A stretch of 64,000 nt of DNA from Methanoregula sp. GTDB lineage: Archaea > Halobacteriota > Methanomicrobia > Methanomicrobiales > Methanospirillaceae. Location: assembly GCA_030694985.1 (NCBI GenBank), contig JAUYTV010000037.1:124001-188000 (forward strand), given 5' to 3'. Below are positions 43,648 to 53,085 of this stretch, piece after piece. The notes under the pieces are model-generated. The model had not been told where the DNA came from. It saw only the letters and a list, made by a program, of their open reading frames with translations, and searched no databases. Position 1 is the first letter of the stretch, and the number at the start of each line of letters is the position of its first letter. The position numbers and the translations under genes were made by a program.

Positions 43648-44265
43648 TCATTCCATATTTGTGAGCCGTCCTTTGAGTTCTCCGGCATCTTCTTTTTTTG
43701 CTTCCATTAAGGCAGAGATGACTGCATCGGAAAAGACGAGCGCGACCGTCTCAAAGAGCGTTCCCAACGGAGCAAATGCAGATGAGACCGACCGGTACTG
43801 CCCGGTCATCTGCCGGACCTCAAACGAAGACGGATCCCCGCGATAATACCCCGTGAGATCCCCAAGGTTCACTATACAGTCTGCAATCCTGCTGATCTTC
43901 GAATTCGGAGATGCCGTAATAAGGCAGATCGTACCCCCGAGTCCTTTGACCGTTGCACAAAACGTAGCCATCGATACCGTTTCACCTGATCCTGAAAAGA
44001 CCACCATCGTATCGCCGGGTTCCAGTGCCGGAGTAACGGTCTCACCGACCACGTACACCTCATAGCCAAGGTGAAGCAACCGCATGGCAAACGCCCGGGC
44101 GATCAGCCCGGATCGGCCGGCCCCGGCCACGTACACCCTTTTTGCTTTCAGCATCAGGTCAAAGAATGCGGAGGTCTCAACATTGTTAAGCAGAACGGTC
44201 GTCTTTTTTATCGACTCTGCCATCTGCTCCATAAATACCGGGATATCAGAAAATTCGTCAGTCAT
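43648..44265 (-). CDS. hxlB: 6-phospho-3-hexuloisomerase
   Basis: 205 residues, one SIS domain: AKRVYVAGAGRSGLIARAFAMRLLHLGYEVYVVGETVTPALEPGDTMVVFSGSGETVSM, ending EKKEDAGEL-like family sequence. It interconverts hexulose-6-phosphate and fructose-6-phosphate; in archaea this runs the ribulose monophosphate route backwards to make ribulose-5-phosphate. The partner hexulose-phosphate synthase is not adjacent. Confidence 0.88.
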   Translation of the reverse strand: MTDEFSDIPVFMEQMAESIKKTTVLLNNVETSAFFDLMLKAKRVYVAGAGRSGLIARAFAMRLLHLGYEVYVVGETVTPALEPGDTMVVFSGSGETVSMATFCATVKGLGGTICLITASPNSKISRIADCIVNLGDLTGYYRGDPSSFEVRQMTGQYRSVSSAFAPLGTLFETVALVFSDAVISALMEAKKEDAGELKGRLTNME

Positions 44266-44414
44266 TGTCCTACAGGCATATTTTGTACCGGGCGATATGA
44301 GGGTATCGGTATGGGATGTGAGCAGATTGTACTAAAGAGAGTGATAGAATGAAAAATATCTTTCCTGCAATCGATGAGTAACATTTACGTTCAGGCATTT
44401 CCATCATCTGGACA

Positions 44415-44690
44415 ATGATACGGATCACGGCAGTTGCACGCGGCGATGTGCAGGGTGTGGGATACCGGTATTTTGTTACAGGTTGTGCACGTGCGGCGGG
44501 CGTGACCGGGTATGTAAAGAATATGTCGGACGGTTCGGTGCTGATGGTGGCTGAAGGTGACCCGGTAGCACTGGATGCGTTTGTGCGGATGGTAAAAGCA
44601 GAGGGAGATGCAGATATCCGCGTGGATAATCTTGCAGTGACCATGGGAGACGCAAGCGGGGAATTCTCGTGTTTTGAAGTGAAATGGTAG
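44415..44690 (+). CDS. acyP: Acylphosphatase
   Basis: 91 residues, complete for the family. The catalytic ARGDVQGVGYRYFV (Arg) and VTGYVKNMSDGSVLMVAEGD (Asn) motifs are intact. It hydrolyses acyl phosphates. Single gene. Confidence 0.93.
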   Translation: MIRITAVARGDVQGVGYRYFVTGCARAAGVTGYVKNMSDGSVLMVAEGDPVALDAFVRMVKAEGDADIRVDNLAVTMGDASGEFSCFEVKW

Positions 44691-44718
44691 GGCCCGGTAG
44701 TCTGCTGACATGAATTGT

Positions 44719-44736
44719 TGGTCAGTGGGGGCACTT
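44719..44736 (+). repeat. Solo copy of the 44.9-kb terminal repeat
   Basis: TGGTCAGTGGGGGCACTTT-like sequence identical over about 18 bp to the right end of the element at 44979-44996, in the same orientation. Confidence 0.6.
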
Positions 44737-44868
44737 TGGATCCAAAGCCCGGGATCTCTTTCTTTTTCACACTACTGTCTCGCAGGGAGTTGCAGACGCT
44801 AACATGAGGGGGATTGGGTCACATAAAGCAGGGACAAAGGAGCCGCACAACCGGGTTAAAATACATTA

Positions 44869-44992
44869 TGCCCCCACTGACAACCCTCAGGTCTTGGGCC
44901 GGTTTGATACAAGGCAAAGCATTTTGTCTACTGACAATTTGACGTATTTTGGGATATCCTGCGAGAATAAGAAAGGGTGGTCAGTGGGGGCA
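44869..44992. mobile_element. Short element with terminal inverted repeats (MITE-like)
   Basis: TGCCCCCACTGAC at the left end and GTCAGTGGGGGCA at the right are perfect 13-bp inverted repeats bounding 124 bp. No transposase is encoded and no target duplication is obvious. It may be a non-autonomous transposon or the remnant of an insertion sequence with ends starting TG and finishing CA. Confidence 0.5.
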
Positions 44993-45119
44993 CTTTTAAT
45001 GTGGGGGTTGGAGGAGTAAAGAGACCCGGAAGGTGACTCAATACCCGGCACAAGAGATCCTGCATCCATGCAAAACCTCATCCCTAATGGATACAAGAAC
45101 ACACAACTATGGTGATGCC

Positions 45120-45590
45120 ATGACACAAGCCGGTATGGCGCATGTAGGGGATGTTGCACGGAATTTCTCGTTAAAAGACCAGAATGATAAGACGTTTGAT
45201 CTCTATGAACAGGCCGGTAAACGCGTACTCCTTTCCTTCCACCCACTCGCGTGGACAGAGTACTGCGCAGCCCAGATGAAATCGCTGGAGGAGAACCGGG
45301 ACGTGCTCCTCGCAAAAAACTGCGTGCCGGTCGGCATCAGCGTCGATTCGATTCCCTGCAAAAAAGAGTGGGCAAAGAGCTTATCGATAAAGCATACGCC
45401 GCTGCTCTGCGATTTCTGGCCACATGGTGCTATCGCCATGAAATACGGGCTCTTCCGGGACGAGAACGGTTTTTCCGAACGGGCGAACGTAATCGTTGAT
45501 GAGAAGCAGAAGGTTATCTTTGTGAAAATCTACCCGCTGCATTCAGTACCGGACATTAAGGAAATCATTGCGTTCATCGAGAAGGGATAA
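45120..45590 (+). CDS. Peroxiredoxin
   Basis: 156 residues with AhpC/TSA fold: DVARNFSLKDQNDKTFDLYEQAGKRVLLSFHPLAWTEYCAAQM. The peroxidatic Cys sits in PLAWTEYC, fitting PxxxTxxC. A further Cys (IPCKKEW) could resolve the disulfide. It reduces peroxides. ATG 45120, after GGTGAT, is preferred over the ORF-track start 29 codons earlier. Confidence 0.88.
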   Translation: MTQAGMAHVGDVARNFSLKDQNDKTFDLYEQAGKRVLLSFHPLAWTEYCAAQMKSLEENRDVLLAKNCVPVGISVDSIPCKKEWAKSLSIKHTPLLCDFWPHGAIAMKYGLFRDENGFSERANVIVDEKQKVIFVKIYPLHSVPDIKEIIAFIEKG

Positions 45591-45650
45591 CCTGACGGGG
45601 GATAGTCAGATATGAACGGCTGAATCGTGACGATTCAATCTTCCGTTTGA

Positions 45651-46148
45651 TTATTGATGAAGCATCATCATATTCGGGACCGGTTCAAACCCGATATTTT
45701 CATACAAAGGTCGTCCTGCATCGCTGGCGAAGAGATACAGGCGTTTGATTCCCTGACTCCTGCAATAATTTGCCGCTTCCTGGGTAATGTCGCGGGCATA
45801 ATGCTGATGCCTGTACTCTTTTTCCGTATAGATACTATGGAGAAATGCAATCCGTGGTGAGAGATCATGGGGAACCGGGACATACACAACAATACTTATC
45901 GCTCCGCTGGAAACGATCTGGTCCCCAATCTGAACGACCCATGAGCTACAGGTTCCGGATTTGAATTCATTGGTGAGTTTTTTTGCATATTCTTTCTCAA
46001 GTGATGCAAGTCCTGACGGGTCTGTCGGAATACCTTTTATTTCCCAAATTTCTTCAAACATCATCCGGTGATGTTTTGCAAGAACAGTGATATCGTCAGG
46101 AGTGGCAACCCGTAAACATACTTCCTTGTTACTGGCCGGCTCGTTCAT
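45651..46148 (-). CDS. GNAT family N-acetyltransferase
   Basis: 165 residues of the GNAT fold: VCLRVATPDDITVLAKHHRMMFEE at the N-terminus, AFLHSIYTEKEYRHQHYARDITQEAANYCRSQGIKRLYLFASDAGRPLYENIGFEPV with the acetyl-CoA-binding turn (RHQHYA, a divergent R/QxxGxG/A) and YENIGF. Substrate unknown. Confidence 0.8.
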   Translation of the reverse strand: MNEPASNKEVCLRVATPDDITVLAKHHRMMFEEIWEIKGIPTDPSGLASLEKEYAKKLTNEFKSGTCSSWVVQIGDQIVSSGAISIVVYVPVPHDLSPRIAFLHSIYTEKEYRHQHYARDITQEAANYCRSQGIKRLYLFASDAGRPLYENIGFEPVPNMMMLHQ

Positions 46149-46269
46149 CCATCAAACCTCAATACCGTATTGAATGATGTCAAAGTACCCCCTTTTAGAA
46201 ACCGGGAAAGCCATGGTAATCATGACCAGAAAACAGGAAAAGAAAAAGTGATTATGTTCCGTAGAACCA

Positions 46270-47025
46270 TCACCCGATATAACTGAGCTCTTCGTCTTTT
46301 AACTTCTCACCTGCGACAAGACCCTCGATGACTTTTTCCATCTCTGAAGCCCGGTCATTGAGTTTCGTTGGATCGATCGGTACATCGATGAGTTTTGAGA
46401 GCACCCCCAGCACATTGGCTGCACTCATCGGGTCAACGAGGTACCCGCTGGTCTCCCCCATCAGGCAGACTGCATCAATGCCGCGCTGTGCAGAGAGTCC
46501 CAGCATAAGACCGGCAGCCCCGATGATCCCGCCACCGGGTTCATCGCGGTTGAATGTAACGCCGGCATCTTCCAGGTCCGGGCGCAACTCTGCACGGTTC
46601 ACAGCACCCAGCACCCGGGGCTCGTTCACGAGATGGCCGACACCAAAACCTCCGAGCGTGTAGATGCGTTTTACTTTGAGTTCTTCAGCTATCTCGCAGT
46701 ACTGGTCAGCAAGGATATAGTGCCCTTCATTTGAAGTGCTCTGGTGATCGCCGACAAGAAAGACGATATCGCGTCCCTCTGACTGGTACAGGAAAAGCTC
46801 GTTTCTCGCGAGACGGGCTAGACCTGTTTCATCGAGAAGCACCTGGGGGGGAAAATAGATCGAATGAATCTCTCCAATCTTCTCGGCCTTGAGCATGTGG
46901 ATCATGTACTCGGCTACTAACTTTCCGACCTGTCCGATGCCGGGCAGACCTTCGATCAGGATCGGATCTACCGGGTGCTTTTCCTTGAAACTCTCAAGGT
47001 AACTGACTGTGATATCCTCAATCAT
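46270..47025 (-). CDS. PAC2 family protein (proteasome assembly chaperone-like)
   Basis: 251 residues: [118 protein letters not shown]. Paralog of the protein at 2400-3197. In archaea this gene regularly ends the aIF2-alpha/Nop10 operon; its ATG overlaps the nop10 stop (ATGA). Confidence 0.9.
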   Translation of the reverse strand: MIEDITVSYLESFKEKHPVDPILIEGLPGIGQVGKLVAEYMIHMLKAEKIGEIHSIYFPPQVLLDETGLARLARNELFLYQSEGRDIVFLVGDHQSTSNEGHYILADQYCEIAEELKVKRIYTLGGFGVGHLVNEPRVLGAVNRAELRPDLEDAGVTFNRDEPGGGIIGAAGLMLGLSAQRGIDAVCLMGETSGYLVDPMSAANVLGVLSKLIDVPIDPTKLNDRASEMEKVIEGLVAGEKLKDEELSYIG

Positions 47026-47174
47026 GCTTTACTCAGTCTCCGGTACTTACCGTATTTGTCTTCAGGTGAATAACGGGCCGGGTGGGCCACAATGGTTGGC
47101 TTGCCACAGGCAGGACAGGTTAAAGAAAGGGTATAGATCTGGTCCGCTAAGCAGCGCCTTATCCTTCCACTCAT
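47022..47174 (-). CDS. nop10: H/ACA RNP protein Nop10
   Basis: 50 residues, too short for the ORF track: [50 protein letters not shown]. The zinc-ribbon-like CPACG and the conserved C-terminal [15 protein letters not shown] identify it. It is a core subunit of the H/ACA complex that makes pseudouridine in rRNA. It overlaps aIF2-alpha upstream and the PAC2 gene downstream by ATGA-type junctions on both sides. Confidence 0.95.
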   Translation of the reverse strand: MSGRIRRCLADQIYTLSLTCPACGKPTIVAHPARYSPEDKYGKYRRLSKA

Positions 47175-47959
47175 TGACTCTTCCCGGACTTCGGTTTCTT
47201 GATGAGCTTGCCTTCACCTTCGGATTTCTCGACAACTGCAATTGCCGCATTGGCTGCCTTTTCAATCGCTTTTTCCGCCTTCTTGTAATCCGGAGCAGTC
47301 ACCTTAATCCGGTAGAGAGGTGCGCCAAGATATAAAAGTTCAATGGAAACACCGGCAATCTTTGGCTCTGCGCTTTTTAACGCCTTCTTAATCACAGAGA
47401 TGCCGTCAGGAGCTGAACAGGTGAGATGCAGGTGACCTGTCACTTCAACGCTTGGGACTTTGACATTTTCCTTAGCAACATTGAGGAGTGCATCTGAGAC
47501 TTTCTTTGAAAAACCAAGTTTTTTTACCGTTGTCTCAGGGTCGATGACAAGATCTTCAAAGACCGGGTAGAATGCACCGTATTTACTGAAGATCTCATCT
47601 TCAATCTTTCTGGCATCATCACCGGATTGTTCTGCGGCAAACCCAAGCCACTTCTGGGCTTTAGACTCGTTTTTCCACTCGCGGATCTTCACGCGCCGCT
47701 GGTGTTCGTTTACGTCTTTTAAGGAGAGATCAATGTGGCCACGGCTCCGGTCAACATTGAGCACCTTACATACGATCTTCTGGCCCTCACGGACATGGTC
47801 ACGGATATGCTTGATCCAGCCGGTTGCAATTTCAGAGATGGGGATGAGCCCCGGCCGACCCCCATACTCATCCAGCGATACGAACGCTACAAAGTCCTTG
47901 ACATTTACTACTGTGCAAACGACAAGTTCTGCTTCCTGTGGCCACTCTCTGTCCTGCAT
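47171..47959 (-). CDS. aif2a: Translation initiation factor aIF2 subunit alpha
   Basis: 262 residues. N-terminal S1 domain ([63 protein letters not shown]), helical middle domain, and the C-terminal alpha/beta domain. It is part of the heterotrimer that brings Met-tRNAi to the small ribosomal subunit. ATG 47959 is chosen over a GTG (47971) overlapping rps27e. Confidence 0.95.
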   Translation of the reverse strand: MQDREWPQEAELVVCTVVNVKDFVAFVSLDEYGGRPGLIPISEIATGWIKHIRDHVREGQKIVCKVLNVDRSRGHIDLSLKDVNEHQRRVKIREWKNESKAQKWLGFAAEQSGDDARKIEDEIFSKYGAFYPVFEDLVIDPETTVKKLGFSKKVSDALLNVAKENVKVPSVEVTGHLHLTCSAPDGISVIKKALKSAEPKIAGVSIELLYLGAPLYRIKVTAPDYKKAEKAIEKAANAAIAVVEKSEGEGKLIKKPKSGKSQ

Positions 47960-47967
47960 GGGTAATA

Positions 47968-48156
47968 TCACTTGAGCTCTGAGACGATCTCAGCCTTGAT
48001 GCTTGCCTTGCCCCCTGCAGGGGTTGCAAGATCATGTCCGCAGACTATGCACTTTACCGTGGTGCTTGCCTTTTCAAAGATGGTCTGCTCGTTCTCACAG
48101 TCAGGACACTTTACCTTATAGAATTTACTCCGGTTCTCCCGAATTACGCTTACCAT
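47968..48156 (-). CDS. rps27e: Ribosomal protein S27e
   Basis: 62 residues with the zinc finger KCPDCENEQTIFEKASTTVKCIVCG. Small-subunit protein; 6 nt after rpl44e. Confidence 0.95.
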   Translation of the reverse strand: MVSVIRENRSKFYKVKCPDCENEQTIFEKASTTVKCIVCGHDLATPAGGKASIKAEIVSELK

Positions 48157-48162
48157 TATTGC

Positions 48163-48441
48163 TCACTCCGTCAGTTCAAACTTTGCGACACGGAAACCCT
48201 TGCGCAGGTGGGCCTTTTTGCAGGTGACACAGCGGTACCGGACGTTGATCTTCTTCGTCGGCTTATCGCCGCCGGGCACCTTTGAGAATTTACCCATGTT
48301 GCCTACTTTTCCCCTGCGTGCCTTCTGGCGGTCGATCCAGTGTAGGCCGGTTGTTTTGCCTTTCTTTACCTTCTCAACCTCATGAATCTGGTGAGTCCGG
48401 CAGAAAGGGCAATAGGTGTTGAATTTAGCTGGCATTTTCAT
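48163..48441 (-). CDS. rpl44e: Ribosomal protein L44e
   Basis: 92 residues from ATG 48441: [28 protein letters not shown]...[26 protein letters not shown], with two CxxC zinc-binding pairs. The family usually begins MKMPK, which decides the start. Large-subunit protein. Confidence 0.95.
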   Translation of the reverse strand: MKMPAKFNTYCPFCRTHQIHEVEKVKKGKTTGLHWIDRQKARRGKVGNMGKFSKVPGGDKPTKKINVRYRCVTCKKAHLRKGFRVAKFELTE

Positions 48442-48479
48442 AAAATTTTCACCGATAATTTGGATATCGAATACCAATA

Positions 48480-49142
48480 TTATTTACAAAGATTGATATT
48501 TAAGACTATGTTGCGTTCACTTAAGACCGCAGCATTCCGCTCAGGAAGCGTCACTATATCTCCTTTTGAAAGAGTATAAATCCTCCCATCCACTCCCATG
48601 AACGAGTCCATGTCTTCAAGTGCGCGGACAAGTACACAGGGATGAGTGTGTGGCAGGTGTGCCTTGTGCTGCGCAGCAACCGGAATGGCAGGGATACCCG
48701 CATCATCGGACACAGATTCCGGTTCACCGCTTTCGTCCCCATCAATTTCCGTTGTTACCGGGATCGGCGGGAGATTATTAAGGAGAATGCCCTGGCACTG
48801 TTCGATCGCCGCAGTGATCTGGTCAAACATCTCCCTTTCTGCAGGGATAGTGCGTTTTACTTCATCCCGATCGTAATAATTGCCCTCGGCATGCATGATC
48901 GTGAGGGCAAGGATCTTACGGGAACGGATGGCAAAGAGGTCATAAAGAGTTTCTTTGATTGCCAGCGTCTCTTCGATCAGGGCCCGGGCTTCTTCGGACA
49001 GGGGATCGTCGAGTGCATATACTTTTGTCGTGAGTGATGAGAGCTCTTCATGTCCGCGCTCAAAAATATCCGAAGCCGTTGCTGTCAGCCTCCCCGTCTC
49101 CCGTTCGGATAGCAGGATACTGCGCAGATCGTCAAGCTTCAT
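48480..49142 (-). CDS. GINS complex subunit (Gins51/Gins15 type)
   Basis: 220 residues. N-terminal helical A-domain ([19 protein letters not shown]...[26 protein letters not shown]) and, after an acidic linker, a C-terminal B-domain ([43 protein letters not shown]). GINS links MCM helicase to the replication fork. Placement directly before priS is typical for archaea. Confidence 0.88.
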   Translation of the reverse strand: MKLDDLRSILLSERETGRLTATASDIFERGHEELSSLTTKVYALDDPLSEEARALIEETLAIKETLYDLFAIRSRKILALTIMHAEGNYYDRDEVKRTIPAEREMFDQITAAIEQCQGILLNNLPPIPVTTEIDGDESGEPESVSDDAGIPAIPVAAQHKAHLPHTHPCVLVRALEDMDSFMGVDGRIYTLSKGDIVTLPERNAAVLSERNIVLNINLCK

Positions 49143-49150
49143 CGTTTACC

Positions 49151-50284
49151 TCAGGCAATCTCTGCCATACCCCGACAGCAGACAAATACTGCTACTGCTT
49201 CTGGTACAGTATTGATGCCTTTTTGGAGCTCATAAGTACTTCCGAGCATCGGCATCTTAAGCGCAATGCGACAATCAACCTTCACATCCCGCGTGCCAAA
49301 GATGACCGCATCCGTGAGCGGGTCGAAATCATGCAGCTCGCGGAGTTCCAGCGGCTGTACCCGCATCCCGCTCCCTCCGTGCAGAGATGTGGGCAGGCGG
49401 ATTAACCGTTTTGTATCCGTAGTAACGGGTTCATCGGCAAGCGCTGCACGGGCGAGCAGGCGTTTTTTAAACTCGCCCTCCTGCTGGGCGATGACTACCG
49501 ACAGGACACGGCTGGTTTTTATGATACCCGGAGAGGGATTCCTGGCTATGTCAGCAAGAATCTCTTCACGGTTTTTCAAAAATGTGAGGGCTGAATCTTT
49601 TCCAATGCCTTCCATACCGGTGAGATGGTTCATGGCTTCTTGTTCGGGCATTGTACCTACCCATTGGAGGTAGCCGGTCAGTGCCTCCCGGTAACGGTTC
49701 GGCCAGCCGGGGTTCTGTGTTTTTTTCCCGGTCAGCATGGCCGCAGGATCGATACCAATCGCGCAGACATAATCGATTAGCTCCCGTCGCTCGGCACTTC
49801 CCCAGCCACGGAACGCAAGATCCCGTACATGGACATGGTAACCCCGTCCTCCCGAAAAGACCAGCTCAATGGTCTTTGGATCCATGCCAAACTCATCGAG
49901 CAGCATCGCGAGGAGCTTTTCAGTTTCCTCTTTTACCCGGGCAAGCATCTGGTCATAGGGGCCGCGAACGATATGGTCTGCATCGAGATCGAAGATCAGG
50001 TCCGCCCCGCACCAGCCCTTCTCTGCCATGGTGCCGGCATCCGGTCTCTCGTAATATGCAGTCGAGTAATAGGTGTGCTGTGGAACGAGGTTTTTGAGGT
50101 ACTCAAAGAGTTCGTCCCTACCCGAGAACCCTACGTGTCGTCGCATGCGCATCTCTGTTGCACCGGGATTGAAGAGCACAAAACCCCATTCGCGCTGCTC
50201 AAGGGCCGGGGGTGCAACGAGCACGGTCTTTTTGTAATAATCCGTAAACCGCTGCCGGATAAATGCAGTTGTCGCCGGGTTCAT
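49151..50284 (-). CDS. priS: DNA primase small (catalytic) subunit
   Basis: 377 residues: DLIFDLDADHI carries catalytic acidic residues, and FSGGRGYHVHVRDLAFRGWG the conserved SGGRGxHxHV. It makes RNA/DNA primers together with PriL, which is not in the window. The start overlaps the elp3 stop by ATGA. Confidence 0.95.
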   Translation of the reverse strand: MNPATTAFIRQRFTDYYKKTVLVAPPALEQREWGFVLFNPGATEMRMRRHVGFSGRDELFEYLKNLVPQHTYYSTAYYERPDAGTMAEKGWCGADLIFDLDADHIVRGPYDQMLARVKEETEKLLAMLLDEFGMDPKTIELVFSGGRGYHVHVRDLAFRGWGSAERRELIDYVCAIGIDPAAMLTGKKTQNPGWPNRYREALTGYLQWVGTMPEQEAMNHLTGMEGIGKDSALTFLKNREEILADIARNPSPGIIKTSRVLSVVIAQQEGEFKKRLLARAALADEPVTTDTKRLIRLPTSLHGGSGMRVQPLELRELHDFDPLTDAVIFGTRDVKVDCRIALKMPMLGSTYELQKGINTVPEAVAVFVCCRGMAEIA

Positions 50285-51858
50285 GGCATCTCCTTAACCA
50301 TATATGGTCCCGCACGTTCATAGCCCTGCCTCCTGTAATACGGGCGCACACCCATGCCGCTCATGACTGCGAGGCGGGAGAATCCGGCCTCTTTGGTAAT
50401 CTCTTCTGCCCGTGCCAGCAGTACCCGCCCATAATTGCGGTGCTGCCACTCCTCCGGTTCAGCATCCCTGCCTACAGGAACAAGACTGCCGTACACGTGG
50501 AGTTCACGCATAAGTGCGGCATTCTCCAGCTCGAAACGGTAAACCATCGAAGGGAAGCGCAGACGGGTAAACCCGATGAGTGAGTCATTGGAAACTGCGG
50601 AGATGAAATGCTCTGTCCCGCCGCAGCACTCGTACTTTTTCATCGTGATCTCTGGTTCAGCAAGCGAGGGGAGACGTCCAATCTCCCGGCAGCGGATGCA
50701 GCGACATTTCCTTTTTGTATCTTTCAGCCGGTTCTGGGCAAGCTGCCGGAAGTTGGAATGCCTTGAGCCGGCAACGATCAGCTTGGCCGGAATATCGCGC
50801 TGGATCCGCTGGAGCCGGACAAATTCCGGAATCCGGGATTTTGCATAAGCGATGAGTTCGATCAGTTCATCTTCCGGGTACGGGGCATAGATCCCCTGCT
50901 GCCAGTGCTTCTCGATCTCTGAGCCCGGTGTGACAAGCGTGGGATAGATCTTGAGGAAATCCGGCATGAACCGGGAATCCGTAAAGATCGTATCAAACAT
51001 GTTTTTGTCGGACTCTATTGTGGATGTGGGAAGATTGGGCATCATGTGGAACCCGACTTTAAGCCCGGCATCGCGGAGCAGGGTGTTTGCCGCTACGGTG
51101 TCTTCAACCGTGCATCCGCGCCGGTTGTAGGTTAGAATTGCATTGTCCACATGCTGAACACCTAGTTCTACTTTTGTTACGCCGAGGTTAAGCATCCGGT
51201 CAATATGCTCGCGCCTGCACCAGTCCGGCCGGGTTTCAAACGTGATCGCAACACAGCGGACCGCAGCCCGCTCGTTATCATTCTCTACGGATACGACATC
51301 AGGGGGTTCTGGGGCCGGAGTGCCCCCCGGGTAGGTGTTCATCGATTCAATGCAGCGTGAGACAAACTGCTCCTGGTACTCGGGAGGGCGGGCAGTCATG
51401 GTTCCGCCCATGACAATCAGTTCCACCTTGTCCACCCGGTGACCGAGAAGTTCAAACTGTTCGAGCCGGGCATGCACCTGCATAAACGGATCATAGTTGT
51501 GTTCACGTGCCCGGAGGGCTGCCGGTTCTTCTCCTGTGTAACTCTGGGGCGACTGGTACGGGTGCTCAGGCCCTCCGGGGCAGGGCAGGCATTTGCCATG
51601 CGGACATGGTGATGGTGAAGTCATCACCGCAACCGGTGCAACACCTGAGAGGGTACGGGTGGGTTTAACGAGAAGGATTTTCCGCAGAATCTTCTTCTCC
51701 TCCGGTAATGCAGCGGCAAGAATCGCAGAGTTTTTTGGCACTGCGGACAGCCGGTACTTCTTGCAGATGTCGATCTTTACTGCAACGATTGCATCATCAC
51801 CGGGGGTTAAGGTGAGGATGCGGGAGATCATCTCCCGAAATGCCAGCGCCTCATCCAT
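50281..51858 (-). CDS. elp3: Elp3, tRNA wobble-uridine modifying radical SAM/acetyltransferase
   Basis: 525 residues. N-terminal radical SAM domain with cluster motif CPHGKCLPCPGGPEHPYQSPQSYTGEEPAALRA, FETRPDWCRREHIDRMLNLGVTKVELGVQH, and a Cys cluster CRCIRCREIGRL. C-terminal GNAT domain (LLARAEEITKEAGFSRLAVMSGMGVRPYYRRQGYERAGPYM). It adds the carboxymethyl group at U34 of tRNAs. Co-transcribed with UPF0058 and priS. Confidence 0.94.
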   Translation of the reverse strand: MDEALAFREMISRILTLTPGDDAIVAVKIDICKKYRLSAVPKNSAILAAALPEEKKILRKILLVKPTRTLSGVAPVAVMTSPSPCPHGKCLPCPGGPEHPYQSPQSYTGEEPAALRAREHNYDPFMQVHARLEQFELLGHRVDKVELIVMGGTMTARPPEYQEQFVSRCIESMNTYPGGTPAPEPPDVVSVENDNERAAVRCVAITFETRPDWCRREHIDRMLNLGVTKVELGVQHVDNAILTYNRRGCTVEDTVAANTLLRDAGLKVGFHMMPNLPTSTIESDKNMFDTIFTDSRFMPDFLKIYPTLVTPGSEIEKHWQQGIYAPYPEDELIELIAYAKSRIPEFVRLQRIQRDIPAKLIVAGSRHSNFRQLAQNRLKDTKRKCRCIRCREIGRLPSLAEPEITMKKYECCGGTEHFISAVSNDSLIGFTRLRFPSMVYRFELENAALMRELHVYGSLVPVGRDAEPEEWQHRNYGRVLLARAEEITKEAGFSRLAVMSGMGVRPYYRRQGYERAGPYMVKEMP

Positions 51859-51863
51859 AAGAT

Positions 51864-52130
51864 TTAATGTTCTGCTGCAACTTTTTGCGATGCAGTCTCT
51901 GAAGAATAGTTCAATACAGGCAATGGTTTGCCGTGGATATGGGAAACAATCTCATCTCCCAGCGTGAGGAGAGCATCTTTGTGGGCTTTTTTATCTTTAT
52001 GAATATGAACAGGAGAAATTTCCAGCGAGGCATAACGTTCTGTCTGAATTTCCTCGTTGGTGACGCCTTCGTAGTACTTCTTGATGTGAATCATCAGCAT
52101 ATGTAAATGTAGCAACTCTTCTTTTTGCAC
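51864..52130 (-). CDS. UPF0058 family protein
   Basis: 88 residues: MQKEELLHLHMLMIHIKKYYEGV...YASLEISPVHIHKDKKAHKDALLTLGDEIV, the UPF0058 pattern of methanogens and haloarchaea. Function unknown; His-rich and mostly helical. It heads the nine-gene superoperon, 5 nt before elp3. Confidence 0.85.
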   Translation of the reverse strand: MQKEELLHLHMLMIHIKKYYEGVTNEEIQTERYASLEISPVHIHKDKKAHKDALLTLGDEIVSHIHGKPLPVLNYSSETASQKVAAEH

Positions 52131-52185
52131 ACTATCACCTTCTCCAGAAAGTTAGTATTTTTTAGACTACACATATAGCTTGCTG

Positions 52186-53070
52186 GTGACATTTATATCT
52201 GGAAAGCTGCGGCACGTAGGATCGCTAATTTCGCTCGCAATTGGGGATGCATTGGGTGCGCCATTGGAAGGATCTCTGCAATCTGAAGCGTGGGTGACAG
52301 AAATGCGTCCCGGTGGGCGCCATTTCCGGAAAAAGGGTGCGATCACAGACGACACCCTGCAAGCCATGGCAGTTGCAGAATCGCTCGCTTATTGCAAGGA
52401 ATTCAACCAAAAAGACCTTATATCTCGGTTATTTTCCGGGTACGAAAAACGCCCGGAATGGTACGGTCCCACATCTTCATTATTTTTTGATCTGGTAAAA
52501 AACGGGACCCTGCCGCACCATGCCGCATGGCTTGTGCACCAGCGTCGTGGGGGCAGCCGGACAAATGGGTGTGTGATGCGTGGGTTCCCGTTAGGGATCT
52601 TCTATCCCGCCCCGGAAGTTTATGCAATAAGTCTGGCCTGCTCGCGGCTCACGCACTATGATCCGGTTGGCGGTCACTGCTCAGCGTTCCTGAACGTGAT
52701 GGTGAGCGATATGGTCAGGGGGATGTCCCGGTCGCGGGCATTCAGGCATGCACGATCGCTCTGCACTGATCCGGAAGTACATGCCGTGCTGGGAAATTAT
52801 CCGGGGCATGCCCCGAACCCATCGCTGGACGCGGTGCTCTGCTCCCATGCAGCCCTGTCCTGCTTTATGAATGCCCGCACACTTAAAGGAGCGATCCTGT
52901 CTGCGATCAATCTTGGGGGGGATGCAGATACGGTGGGGGCGTGTTGTGGTGCACTGGCGGGGGCGTACTGGGGTATGGATGCGATTCCAAAAAGGTGGTG
53001 TGCTGATTTGGAGAATTATGATGAACTGGTCCGGTTTGCGGATCAGCTCTGGCAGTTTGCAGAACAATAA
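52186..53070 (+). CDS. ADP-ribosylglycohydrolase family protein
   Basis: 294 residues. The family's metal-binding signatures are present: SLISLAIGDALGAPLEG, GAITDDTLQ and near the C-terminus NLGGDADTVGACCGALAGAYWG. It removes ADP-ribose from proteins or nitrogenase-like targets (DraG group). The start is unclear: TTG 52180 or GTG 52186; a TATA-like tatttttt around 52156 favours a leaderless GTG start. Confidence 0.88.
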   Translation: MTFISGKLRHVGSLISLAIGDALGAPLEGSLQSEAWVTEMRPGGRHFRKKGAITDDTLQAMAVAESLAYCKEFNQKDLISRLFSGYEKRPEWYGPTSSLFFDLVKNGTLPHHAAWLVHQRRGGSRTNGCVMRGFPLGIFYPAPEVYAISLACSRLTHYDPVGGHCSAFLNVMVSDMVRGMSRSRAFRHARSLCTDPEVHAVLGNYPGHAPNPSLDAVLCSHAALSCFMNARTLKGAILSAINLGGDADTVGACCGALAGAYWGMDAIPKRWCADLENYDELVRFADQLWQFAEQ

Positions 53071-53085
53071 TCATGGTTTGTGGAA

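Larger units (their letters stand above)
44691..45119. other. Intergenic region with inverted-repeat element
   Basis: About 430 bp without a convincing gene. The ORF 44804-45019 spans the repeats and resembles no protein I know. See the two repeat features. Confidence 0.5.

Noticed and set aside
44804-45019. 71-codon ORF across the inverted-repeat element
   Set aside because: No protein resemblance; it runs through the repeats, and the DNA symmetry explains the region better.
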